From: JBGOTP01 sp963717075
Lineage (GTDB): Bacteria > Acidobacteriota > Vicinamibacteria > Vicinamibacterales > CAVVIG01
Length of the DNA: 64,000 nucleotides
NCBI GenBank assembly: GCA_963717075.1
Contig: CAVQVI010000034.1
Location: 62,001-126,000, forward strand
Direction: 5' to 3'
Every line of letters begins with the position of its first letter. The stretch's first letter is position 1. Below, one piece after another: positions 53,706-61,851 of this stretch. The notes under the pieces are model-generated. The model ran no database searches. It was not told the origin of the DNA and saw nothing but the letters and a program-made list of their open reading frames with translations. Made by a program: the position numbers and the translations under genes.

Positions 53706-54388
53706 CACGGAGCGCGATCGTGATCGCGCTGATGACGGTCGGGTGCCTGGGCGTGGCCGCCGCTCCGGTGCAGCGACGCGGGGCGGCTCCGGCCAAACGG
53801 CCTGCCGCGCGCCTTCTCCCGCTCAAGAAGGTCCCCGCGGAATTCGTATGTCCAGCGCCGCTCGGCGTCGGCGTCAACACGAAGCGAGCCTTCTGCGACG
53901 TGTTGACCGGACGAATTCCAGCGGAGGGCGTGCTCATTCCACTGCCGCCGCACGTCGGACCCGTCACGCTCACCTTCGATCTGCACAATCGTCACACGTA
54001 TTCGGAGGAGCAGATCCGGGCCAAGCGCGGGTTCGCGCGTTATACGTCCACCATTGGCGCGTTGACGTCCGACAACACGTTGATCCGTCGGGCCGCGATT
54101 CAGAGTGAGTTCCGGGTGGAGGCCGACCTCTTCGATCGCATTGGCGGGGGAGCCGGCCCCGGTGGACTCAAAGCCGTGGCGCCGACGGGTGTCGAACCGG
54201 TGACCATCACCATTCCCGAAGCCGAGAATTCAGTGAGTCTGCTCGGCGAGAAGGTCACGGTTGAGCGCATCGAAGGTTCCGCAACCTATTCATCGACCGG
54301 TCGACCTATCGCGATCATCAGTAATGTGATGCTCGAATACCACCCGGCGTCGGAAGAAACCCCGCCTACAGACGGCCGCGGTCGGTAG
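53702..54388 (+). CDS. Exported hypothetical protein
   Basis: About 228 residues. I choose TTG 53702, overlapping the folE stop as TTGA, because it gives a compact signal peptide (MTRSAIVIALMTVGCLGVAAA) and this genome often couples genes that way. ATG 53687 is the alternative. The mature part has FVCPAPLGVGVNTKRAFCDVLTGRIPAEGVLIPLPPHVGPVTLTFDLHNRHTYSEEQ, then ARYTSTIGALTSDNTLIRRAAIQSEF. No family recognised. Two Cys residues in the mature part could pair. Confidence 0.55.
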   Translation: MTRSAIVIALMTVGCLGVAAAPVQRRGAAPAKRPAARLLPLKKVPAEFVCPAPLGVGVNTKRAFCDVLTGRIPAEGVLIPLPPHVGPVTLTFDLHNRHTYSEEQIRAKRGFARYTSTIGALTSDNTLIRRAAIQSEFRVEADLFDRIGGGAGPGGLKAVAPTGVEPVTITIPEAENSVSLLGEKVTVERIEGSATYSSTGRPIAIISNVMLEYHPASEETPPTDGRGR

Positions 54389-54397
54389 CGGTGGTGT

Positions 54398-54478
54398 CGC
54401 CCGCGCTGAAGCTCTGGCCTACGAGAGTGATGTAAGCCTCCGCCGCACCGCGTAGGCCCGACCTTTAGGTCGGGCGCA
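54398..54478. repeat. GCCCGACCT hairpin repeat
   Basis: CGCTGAAGCTCTGGCCTACG is followed by GTAGGCCCGACCTTTAGGTCGGGC. The hairpin GCCCGACCT-TT-AGGTCGGGC is at 54456-54475. It separates the convergent hypothetical and ygdD genes and belongs to the same family as the element at 48629. Confidence 0.7.
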
Positions 54479-54484
54479 CAGCCA

Positions 54485-54847
54485 TCAGATCGCAGCAATC
54501 AGCAGACACGCCCACCCGGCCAGAAACGCGACGCCACCCAAGGGCGTTACGGCGCCGAATGTGGCGATGCCGGTCAATGCGAGTACGTACAAGCTCCCTG
54601 AGAACAAGATGATGCCGCTGGCGAAGAGCCACCCGGCAGCGGCCACCAGCCGATCGCTGACACGGTCCGCGAGTGCGGCGGCTGCCAGCAGCGCCACAGC
54701 GTGGATGAGGTGGTACCGAACGCCGGTCTCGAATACCGTGAGCATCTCTGTCGACAGGCGGGCCTTGAGGAAGTGCGCGCCAAACGCGCCGAGAGCGACG
54801 CCGATGAAGCCGAGGAGCGCGCCAATGAAGATGAATGTCCGGTCCAT
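54485..54847 (-). CDS. ygdD: DUF423 membrane protein (YgdD-like)
   Basis: A roughly 120-residue protein with four hydrophobic segments: TFIFIGALLGFIGVALGAFGAHFL, HLIHAVALLAAAAL, AAGWLFASGIILFSGSLYVLALTG, and PLGGVAFLAGWACLLIAA. The GAFGAHFLK and YHLIHA motifs identify DUF423. I use ATG 54847 instead of 54859, because a minus-strand TATGAT box (54860-54855) covers 54859 and ends 7 nt before 54847. Cellular role is unknown. Confidence 0.8.
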   Translation of the reverse strand: MDRTFIFIGALLGFIGVALGAFGAHFLKARLSTEMLTVFETGVRYHLIHAVALLAAAALADRVSDRLVAAAGWLFASGIILFSGSLYVLALTGIATFGAVTPLGGVAFLAGWACLLIAAI

Positions 54848-54973
54848 GTCCCGCATCATAGCGGAACCATTGCCACACGGACTGGCTGAACGGATGTGGA
54901 CACTTCGGCGTCATGTTGGAGAAATGGACCCGTCCCGACGCCCCTCTGTAAGAGCGTACGCTACGATCGACGG

Positions 54974-56140
54974 ATGTCTGTGCGCGATCTCATCATTGTC
55001 GGCGCGGGGCCGTCCGGTTTGTCGGCGGCTATCGCGGCCAAGCAGCGCGACCTCGACTATCAGGTCCTGGAGCAGGGCGCGCTCGTCAATTCCATCTACC
55101 ACTTTCCGCCACAGATGGTGTTCTTCACAACGCCAGAGCTTCTCGAAGTTGGCGGAATTCCGTTCGTGTCGCCGTACGACAAGCCGACGCGATCGGAAGC
55201 GCTGCGGTACTACCGCAAGGTGATGGACAAGTTCGACCTGCAGGTCGCGTTCGGCGAGACGGTCCTTTCAGTGACGCGCGAGCCGGACCCTGAAGATCAA
55301 CCGCAGAACCCGCGGAATCCGCAGAGAGCGTCTAATCGAGAAAGCTCTGTGCGCTCTCCGAGTCTTGCGGCGAACGACCATTCGTCCGTGTTCGCCATCG
55401 AGACGCGGTCGGCACGTGGTGTGCGGCGCGTTCGGCACGCGCGCCATGTGATTCTGGCGATCGGCTACTACGACCGCCCAAACGTGCTCGGTGTCCCAGG
55501 CGAGGAACTTCCACACGTGCATCACTATTACGGCGATCCGCATCCGTTCTACCGGCAGCGTGTCGTCATCGTGGGCGGCGGAAACTCGGCGGCCGAGTCG
55601 GCGCTCGAGATGCATCGCGCGGGCGCGCACGTGACCATCGTGCACAGGCACGCGGAGCTGAAGGCGACGATCAAGTACTGGGTGCGCCCCGACATCGAGA
55701 ATCGCATCAAGGAAGGGTCGATTGCGGCCAGGTTCGACGCTGAGGTGAAGGAGATCCGTCCGACGTCGGTGCTGGTCACGTCGACATCTCCACCTCCCGG
55801 GCGAGAGCCCGCGCTCGACCCTGCGGCAAGCTCAGGGTCGAGCGGGGCTTCGTCCAGGGTCGAACCTGAAGATGTCGTGGAACTGCCGGCCGACGCCGTG
55901 TTCCTGCTTGTTGGCTACCACGCTGATTGGGATCTGATGGCTGCAGCCGGGATCGAGTTGACCGATCGCCGCGCGCCGCGACTCGATCCCGACACGTTCG
56001 AAACGAGCGTCGCGGGCTTGTTTGTCGCCGGAGGCGCGGTGGCAGGCATGGACACCGGCAACATCTTCATCGAGAACGGCCGCTTCCATGGCGAGAAGAT
56101 CGTCGAGGTGATCGCGAAGCGCCTCGACGCGTCGCGATAG
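54974..56140 (+). CDS. ypdA: YpdA/Bdr-like FAD/NAD(P)-dependent disulfide reductase
   Basis: The 388-residue flavoprotein matches the bacillithiol disulfide reductase (Bdr/YpdA) family. FAD-binding motif: DLIIVGAGPSGLSAAIAA. NAD(P)-binding motif: RVVIVGGGNSAAESALEM. PPQMVFFTTPELLEVGGIPF, VHRHAELKATIKYWVRPDIENRI and FVAGGAVAGMDTGNIFIENG are typical. Two in-frame low-complexity insertions are present, one from three CCGCAGAAC units near residue 110 and one with an 11-bp palindrome near 275-305. TACGAT (54962-54967) ends 6 nt before the ATG, so the mRNA may be leaderless. Confidence 0.85.
   Translation: MSVRDLIIVGAGPSGLSAAIAAKQRDLDYQVLEQGALVNSIYHFPPQMVFFTTPELLEVGGIPFVSPYDKPTRSEALRYYRKVMDKFDLQVAFGETVLSVTREPDPEDQPQNPRNPQRASNRESSVRSPSLAANDHSSVFAIETRSARGVRRVRHARHVILAIGYYDRPNVLGVPGEELPHVHHYYGDPHPFYRQRVVIVGGGNSAAESALEMHRAGAHVTIVHRHAELKATIKYWVRPDIENRIKEGSIAARFDAEVKEIRPTSVLVTSTSPPPGREPALDPAASSGSSGASSRVEPEDVVELPADAVFLLVGYHADWDLMAAAGIELTDRRAPRLDPDTFETSVAGLFVAGGAVAGMDTGNIFIENGRFHGEKIVEVIAKRLDASR
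55301..55327 (+). repeat. Tandem 9-nt repeat inside ypdA
   Basis: Three units, CCGCAGAAC, CCGCGGAAT, CCGCAGAGA, encode PQN PRN PQR in frame. They lie in a surface-loop-like spacer between conserved blocks of YpdA. Confidence 0.6.
55813..55843. repeat. Palindrome inside ypdA (GCTCGACCCTG/CAGGGTCGAGC)
   Basis: 11-bp perfect arms (55813-55823 / 55833-55843) with a 9-nt loop CGGCAAGCT. It encodes part of an Ala/Ser-rich insertion that family members lack, in frame. The sequence resembles common REP-type elements. Confidence 0.7.
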
Positions 56141-56160
56141 TCCGCCTCGGCCAGATTGTC

Positions 56161-56832
56161 TCAGTGCGCGACGTTCGAGAGGCCCGGCAGCCGCGCGATG
56201 AGGAGCTTCATCTCGAGGAGTTCTACGAGTGACTCGGCGCGCATGCGAAGGCTGTCGTGTTGGAGGAGCGCCTGTTTCTCGAGCGGTTCCAGGTCCAGGT
56301 ACTGCGCCAGGGCATGCACGAGGTCTTCGTCGCTCATCGCCGACGTCGTCTTCGCGTAGTTGGCGCTCGATTCAGGCCGCGAACCTGGCATGCGTCCTGG
56401 CCCGCCCCTCTCGACAACCGCGACGAGCAGGGCTTCGAGCTTCGCGCGCTGGTCCATCAACGCTGCGCGATCGTCCGCCGCTGGGCTGCGTTCGGCCAGC
56501 GATTCGACGACGGCACGCCGGTAGGATCTCTCATGGTCTTCTTCCACAATGCGAAACCGCTCGAGCCCCCGCAGTACGATGTTGTACCGGCCATCGTCCA
56601 GCTTGGCGACGTGTGTGATGACCCCGCTGCATCCGACGGGAAACACTGGCGGATGCCCCTGATAGTCCGACTCCCACCCCGGCCTCAGCAGCACCATTCC
56701 GATGAGTCGATCGCCTGTTAGCGCGTCCGTCACCAGTTCTCGGTACCGCGGCTCGAAGACGTGCAGCGGGAGAAAGACGCCCGGGAAGAGGACAACGTTG
56801 GGGAGGGGGAAGAGCGGAAGCAGGTCGGACAT
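56161..56832 (-). CDS. LON peptidase N-terminal-like (LON_substr_bdg) protein
   Basis: The 223-residue protein is a stand-alone LON substrate-binding domain without the AAA and protease parts: LPLFPLPNVVLFPGVFLPLHVFEPRYRELVTDAL, IGMVLL, PVGCSGVITHVAKLDDGRYNIVLRGLERFRI. A C-terminal helical region follows. Such proteins are widespread and may bind or deliver substrates. Exact role is unknown. ATG 56832 overlaps the vWA gene's stop (TGATG). Confidence 0.85.
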   Translation of the reverse strand: MSDLLPLFPLPNVVLFPGVFLPLHVFEPRYRELVTDALTGDRLIGMVLLRPGWESDYQGHPPVFPVGCSGVITHVAKLDDGRYNIVLRGLERFRIVEEDHERSYRRAVVESLAERSPAADDRAALMDQRAKLEALLVAVVERGGPGRMPGSRPESSANYAKTTSAMSDEDLVHALAQYLDLEPLEKQALLQHDSLRMRAESLVELLEMKLLIARLPGLSNVAH

Positions 56833-58134
56833 CAGTGAATGGTCTTCGTCTTCTTGTCCATGTAGTCCATCAGGACGTACTCGCCAAGCGTGTAGGGCGT
56901 CGTGAAGTACGCCTTCCCCTTGCAGATGGCTGCAACGCGGCGCACGAAGCTTACGAGGTCGTAGTCGCGCGCCAGCATGAAGGTGTTGATCATGATGCCG
57001 CTCCTGCGGCACGCGGCCACCTCCGCGCACGTCTCGGCGACGATGAAGGGGTCGAGGCCGAAGGCATTCTTGTAGATGCGGCCGTCCGGCTGCGTGAGCG
57101 CGGAAGGCTTACCGTCGGTGATCATGATGATCTGCTTCATGTCTTTGCGCTGGCGATCCAGGATGCCGCCGCGCCAGACGCAGCCCCTCGCGCGTGTTCG
57201 TGTAATGCGGGCCGACACGCACGCGGCCCAGTTCCGCCAGCGGAATCTCTTCCGCCGAATCGTGGAAGAGCACAACTTTCAGTGCATCGCCGGGATACTG
57301 CGTCTTGATCATCTGCGCCAGCGCCAGCGCGACACGCTTGGCCGGGGTGAAGCGATCCTCACCGTACAGGATCATGCTGTGGCTGCAGTCGAGCATCAGC
57401 ACAGTCGCGCACGAACTCTGATACTCGCCCTGGACGACCATGAGATCTTCATGCGTGACGTTGATTCTCGCGGAGTCAGACCCCGACGAGTACATCGGGG
57501 TCTGACTCCGAGAAGCCCGCGCCTCCCGCTGGACGGCGTTCAGCAGCGTGCTGGTCGCGTCGAGGTTCAGCGTGTCTCCGAACTCGTACGGCTTCGGGGC
57601 TCCGGCCGTTTCGACGCCCGTGGCGTGCTCACGGGTGTCATGCCGACCGTAGCTGCTCTTGCCGAGTGACCCCAGCAGGTCACGGAGCGCGCGATAGCCG
57701 AGGAAGTCGAGCGCCTTGTCAGTCACTTCAAATCGGGATGGGGGCTGCTCGCCACGCGTTCCGGGTCCGCCGCGTCGTTCCCGATCGCTCTCGAGGTCGG
57801 GCGGCATACTGATGTAACCCTGCTCGCCCATGCGTTCGATAATCTGCTGAATCAGCTGCTCGAGCTTCGATCGGGCATCGGCCTGATCGCCGTCGGCCGG
57901 ATCGCCCAGCAGCCGTTCGAGCGTCTCCTCGGGTAGAACCCCCCCGTTGAACAACGCATCAAGGATGGCATCGTGCAGCGCCTGGATCGTCCGATCGTCG
58001 TCACTCGTCGGGTCCATCGCGTACGGACTCCCGAATCCGCTCGACAGCAGCAGGTCGGATAGTTTCGCCACGAGATCCTCGAGGTCGACCTCGTCCAGCG
58101 GATCGCCAGTGAACTTGGTGTACGTGTATTTCAC
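56832..58134 (-). CDS. vWA (VWFA) domain protein, one frameshift
   Basis: About 433 residues from GTG 58134 (MKYTYTKFTGDPLDEVDLEDLVAKLSDLLL). An acidic N-terminal region (LLSSGFG, LEQLIQQIIERMGEQGYI) precedes the vWA domain with its MIDAS motif DCSHSM in VLMLDCSHSMILYGEDRFTPAKR. After REGLRL, near 57180, the frame changes to RQRKDMKQIIMITDGKPSALTQPDGRIYKN, then AKAYFTTPYTLGEYVL. It pairs with the AAA ATPase upstream. MoxR/vWA pairs act in metal insertion and protein assembly, but targets here are unknown. A perfect 16-bp palindrome lies at 57471-57510 in frame. Confidence 0.8.
57471..57510. repeat. 16-bp perfect palindrome inside the vWA gene
   Basis: CGGAGTCAGACCCCGA (57471-57486) and its exact complement TCGGGGTCTGACTCCG (57495-57510), with an 8-nt loop. 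It encodes about 13 residues rich in Ser (SQTPMYSSGSDSA) just before the vWA domain, in frame. The GTCAGACCCC core is shared with the element at 44244. Confidence 0.75.
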
Positions 58135-58145
58135 GATCGGCCGTT

Positions 58146-58190
58146 CCCTAATCCCTAATCCCCATCCCAATCCCTAATCCCTAATCCTAG
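58146..58190 (-). repeat. Tandem 7-nt repeat (CCCTAAT) between AAA ATPase and vWA genes
   Basis: Six units: CCCTAAT, CCCTAAT, CCCCAT, CCCAAT, CCCTAAT, CCCTAAT (plus-strand reading), then CCTAG, which holds the stop of the AAA gene (58187-58189). It fills the junction ahead of the vWA start. Confidence 0.75.
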
Positions 58191-59690
58191 TTGTAGTACT
58201 TCTTCTTCCCGCCCGGCATGCGAAGCTCCTCTTCGGCCGACGGCTCCTCGCGCTTCGGAGCCCGCCTCGGCGTGCCTTCGGTGCTGGCGGAGTAGCCGCG
58301 CTCGTCGCTGCGGCTGATCTTCCGTTGCGCGAAGAGTCCTTCGAGGACGAAGTCGATTGCCGCCGCCATACCAGGCTCCGTCGAGCCGGCGGCGACGCCG
58401 GCCCGCTCTGCCAGATCGCGCAGACCCTGCACGCTCCGGGTCCGCGACACGACATCGGAAGCCGACGAGATGTCGGTCAGAGGCAGCGTTCCGCCCAGGT
58501 CGAACCACTCAACGACGGTTTTGGTGTCGATGCCTTCGAACATGCCGGTGAAGACCGTGCCGACAGCCGATCGAATGAGGTCGCGCGCGACCTGCTCAGC
58601 GCCCCGCAACTCGCCTTCGTACTCGAGCTCGAACTTGCCGGTGATTGAGGGGAGCGCACTATAGAGATCGGTGACGCGCGGTACGACGGTTTTCTCGCGG
58701 TTGATGAGCGCGCGCCGTTCCGCATTCGACACCACGAGTTCGAGTGTGGTGATTGGCAGGCGCTGACTGACGCCCGATCGCTTGTCGATCTTGCGATCAG
58801 CGCGCGCCTGGAACGCGACCTCCTCGACCACCTCCCGCACATAGACTGGGATCTGCGACCTTGAGGCCGCTGCCAGGCCGCTCCGTCCACGCTTCCTGTG
58901 CCGTAATCGCCATGCCGTCGTGGCGCGTGGCGGGGTAGTGCGTGCGGATCTCCGAGCCGATGCGGTCCTTGAGCGGCGTGATGATCTTGCCGCGCGCCGT
59001 GTAGTCCTCTGGGTTGGCCGTGAACACGAGCATGACGTCCAGTTTCAGTCGGAGCGGGTAGCCCTTAATCTGGACGTCGCCTTCCTGCAGAATGTTGAAG
59101 AGGCCGACCTGGATCTTCCCGGCCAGGTCGGGTAGTTCGTTCACGGCAAAAATGCCACGGTTGGCGCGCGGCAGAAGCCCATAGTGCATCGTCAATTCAT
59201 CGGCCAGGTTGAGTCCGGCATGCGCGGCCTTGATCGGATCGATGTCGCCCAGCATGTCGGCGATGGTCACGTCGGGCGTGGCCAGCTTCTCGACGTAGCG
59301 CGCCTCGCGCGTCATCCAGCCGATTGGCATGTGGTCGCCCTCGCGCGCCACCCTCGCCCGGCACGCGCCGCAAATGGGCGCCAGCGGATCGTCGTGAATC
59401 TCGCAGCCGGGTACGACCGCAATCCAATCGTCGAGGAGATCGATCAAGCCGCGGAGGATTCGGCTCTTGGCCTGACCGCGCAGGCCGAGGAGGATGAAGT
59501 TATGACGAGACAGGATGGCGTTGACGAGCTGCGGAATGACGGTCTCACTGTATCCGATGATGCCGGGGAACAGCGATTCGCCCGCCTGCAGCTTGCGAAC
59601 CAGGTTGTCGCGGATTTCCTGCTTAACAGGTCGAGGCGTGGCGCCGAACCGCTGACGGAGCTCGCCGAGCGTCTGGATGGAAGCGGACAT
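58187..59690 (-). CDS. MoxR/ChlI-like AAA ATPase, one frameshift
   Basis: About 501 residues from ATG 59690 (MSASIQTLGELRQRFG). The AAA core has NFILLGLRGQAKSRILRGL (a variant P-loop), GIFAVNELPDL as the Walker B, and GKIQVGLFNILQEGDVQIKGYPLRLKLDVMLVFTANPEDYTARG, typical of the magnesium chelatase I-like group. A short Cys/His insertion lies near 95-120 (CEIHDD...CGACRARV). The frame changes near 58865. The C-terminal part reads VREVVEEVAFQARADRKIDKRSGVSQRLPITTLE and ends in a KKKYYN tail. It forms a chaperone-type pair with the vWA gene. A TAGAAT box (59702-59697) ends 6 nt before the ATG. Confidence 0.84.
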
Positions 59691-59722
59691 GAACCGATTC
59701 TATCAAGTTAAACTCGTAACGC

Positions 59723-60547
59723 GTGCGTCATCCCTTCTTCGAGCCATTCGGCACAGGGCGACCGCTCGCGTACGCGCACCGTGGCGGCAGCGGAGTGGCC
59801 CCGGAAAACACGATGGCGGCATTCGACCGTGGCCTGGAGCTCGGCGCCGATGGGCTCGAGCTCGATGTCCACTTGTCGAAAGACGGCATCGTCGTCGTCC
59901 ATCACGACCGCCGCCTCGATCGGACCACCAATCTTCAGGGTGAGCTGGCGACGTTCACGGCTGCTGAGCTCGGTCGAGCTGACGCGGCTTTTCACTTCAG
60001 GCGCGGAGAGGCGTATCCGTTGCGCGGGGCAGGGATTGGTGTGCCGACCCTTCAGGCCGTCCTCGAGCGGCACCGCGATCGGCGAGTCATCATCGAGATG
60101 AAGGTGAACCATCCTGAGTGCGCCCGCGCAGTCGTGGATGTCGTTCGTGGGTCTGATGCGCTCGATCGCGTCTGTCTGGGTTCGTTCGGGCTGCGTGTCC
60201 TGCGCGCGGCACGCGCGCTGGAGCCTGCGATTGCGACCAGCGCCGCGCGCGAAGAAGTCCGCTGGGCGCTGTACCGCTCGTGGTGTCGGTGGCCTGTATC
60301 GCGCGTCCCGTATGCAGCCTACTTGGTTCCCGAGTTCGCCGGGGGCACGCGCGTCGTCTCGCCGCGCTTTGTCGAGTATGCCCACTGGGCCGGCCTTGGC
60401 GTCCAGGTCTGGACGGTCGACAACGAGGCGGAGGCTCGACGCCTCCTGAGTTGGAACGTCGATGCGCTCATCACCGACCGGCCGGACCTCATCGTGCCGA
60501 TTTGCCGGACAGCATCGACCGAGAGGTTCGTTACTGAGTCGGCTTGA
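59723..60547 (+). CDS. ugpQ: Glycerophosphodiester phosphodiesterase
   Basis: The 274-residue GDPD hydrolyses glycerophosphodiesters to glycerol-3-phosphate and an alcohol. LAYAHRGGSGVAPENTMAAFDRGLELGADGLELDVHLSKDGIVVVHHDRRLDRTTN holds the paired His and the Glu/Asp metal ligands. VIIEMKVN, LGSFGLRVLRAARAL, LGVQVWTVDNEAEARRLLSWNVDALITDRP complete the barrel. No signal peptide, so cytoplasmic. The start is GTG 59723. It diverges from the AAA gene by 32 nt and overlaps the convergent NHL gene's end by 17 nt. Confidence 0.9.
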   Translation: MRHPFFEPFGTGRPLAYAHRGGSGVAPENTMAAFDRGLELGADGLELDVHLSKDGIVVVHHDRRLDRTTNLQGELATFTAAELGRADAAFHFRRGEAYPLRGAGIGVPTLQAVLERHRDRRVIIEMKVNHPECARAVVDVVRGSDALDRVCLGSFGLRVLRAARALEPAIATSAAREEVRWALYRSWCRWPVSRVPYAAYLVPEFAGGTRVVSPRFVEYAHWAGLGVQVWTVDNEAEARRLLSWNVDALITDRPDLIVPICRTASTERFVTESA

Positions 60548-61784
60548 CCGCCAGCTGATCGGGAGTGAGCGCGTTGGGCGGCAACGTCGCGGACATGCCC
60601 TTGAACAGGAACCGCTGCGCGCGGGCGCCCGGTGCGACTTCGCCCGTGTAGATGTTGCCCTTCGCGTCGACCGCCAGCATGTGAAGGCCCTGAAAGTCGC
60701 CCGGTTTGGCGCTCCTCGTGCCGAACTGATACAGCACCTCCAGCGTCTTGCGATCGACCACGGCGATGTGGGAGTTGCCGTAATCACCGACATAGAGGAA
60801 CTGCTGATCCTTGTCTGGCGAAAAAGCCACGGCCGCCGCCGATGAGTCCGATGGACCAGTCCGGTTCAGGAACAGCTGCTTGAGATACTTGCCCTCGGGT
60901 GTGAACAGCTGCACGCGACGGTTGCCGCGATCGGCGACGTAGACGATGCCGTCGTTTGACACTTTGATGCCGTGCACCGGACCGCTCGTGCCTACACCAA
61001 ACTGCTGCGGTCCCGGACCCTCGATGTCGGTCGGCACCCCGCCGCGTCCACGGCCGGCTGCCGCCGGAGCCGCCGCGGTCGGCGCGCCGTTCTTGATCGG
61101 CTGCCGGTCGGTCGGTTCGTTGCCGAAGGCGCCCCACTGACGCTTGAAGGCGCCCGTGTCGGCGTCGAATACGATCACGCGCCGGTTGCCGTAGCCATCG
61201 GCGACAAACGCCTCGTTGGTTTTCTGGTAGACGAACACATCAGCCGCTTGGTGCACGTTCTTGGTATCCTGGACGCCATTGGCCGCGTCTCGTCCTCCAA
61301 CTTGGAGCAGGAACTTTCCCTTGCTGTTGAACTTGAGGAGCATGTCGTCGGTTCGTTTCGTCGGCGACGCAGAGAGCGGGCTGCTGCCACCAATCCAGAC
61401 GTTGTCCTTGTAGTCCACCGCGATTCCATGCTCGGAGTCCGGCCAGTCATATCCGGTGCCCTGTCCGCCCCAGGCCTGGACGAACTTGCCTTCGTTGTCG
61501 AACTCCAACACCGGCGGGGCCGCGTGTTCCTTCTGCGCGGCTGGGACCGTGTAGGGCCGCTGGAGCAGCCACACGTGGTTGTGGCGATCGACCGCGACGG
61601 AGGTCACGTGGCCCATCGCCCAGTTGTTCGGCAGCTTCGGCCACGACGCGTCCACTTCGAACACCGGCACTTTCTTGCCGCCCTGCGCGGCCACGGTCTG
61701 ACTCATACGATGGTGTCCGACACCCAGAACGCCGCCGAGGAGCGCCGCGCCCACGAGCACGCCCTCCCACTTCTTTTGCTGCAT
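60531..61784 (-). CDS. Secreted NHL-repeat beta-propeller protein
   Basis: The 417-residue protein has a signal peptide (WEGVLVGAALLGGVLGVGHH) and six-bladed NHL-type repeats: WAMGHVTSVAVDRHNHVWLLQRP, EHGIAVDYKDNVWIGG, EAFVADGYGNRRVIVFDADTGAFKRQWG, VHGIKVSNDGIVYVADRGNRRVQLFTPEGKYL, FLYVGDYGNSHIAVVDRKTLEVLYQFG and LHMLAVDAKGNIYTGEV. A Gly/Ala-rich spacer (TAAAPAAAGRGRGG) sits between blades 3 and 4. Catalytic role is not evident. It may bind or degrade ligands. GCGGAGGTAGGT precedes the ATG. The stop overlaps the convergent GDPD end. Confidence 0.85.
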   Translation of the reverse strand: MQQKKWEGVLVGAALLGGVLGVGHHRMSQTVAAQGGKKVPVFEVDASWPKLPNNWAMGHVTSVAVDRHNHVWLLQRPYTVPAAQKEHAAPPVLEFDNEGKFVQAWGGQGTGYDWPDSEHGIAVDYKDNVWIGGSSPLSASPTKRTDDMLLKFNSKGKFLLQVGGRDAANGVQDTKNVHQAADVFVYQKTNEAFVADGYGNRRVIVFDADTGAFKRQWGAFGNEPTDRQPIKNGAPTAAAPAAAGRGRGGVPTDIEGPGPQQFGVGTSGPVHGIKVSNDGIVYVADRGNRRVQLFTPEGKYLKQLFLNRTGPSDSSAAAVAFSPDKDQQFLYVGDYGNSHIAVVDRKTLEVLYQFGTRSAKPGDFQGLHMLAVDAKGNIYTGEVAPGARAQRFLFKGMSATLPPNALTPDQLAVKPTQ

Positions 61785-61851
61785 ACCTACCTCCGCAACA
61801 GTCCCCTCCGGGGAGTCCCAGTGATCGTTGACGCTTCGTGATGTCGACCAG

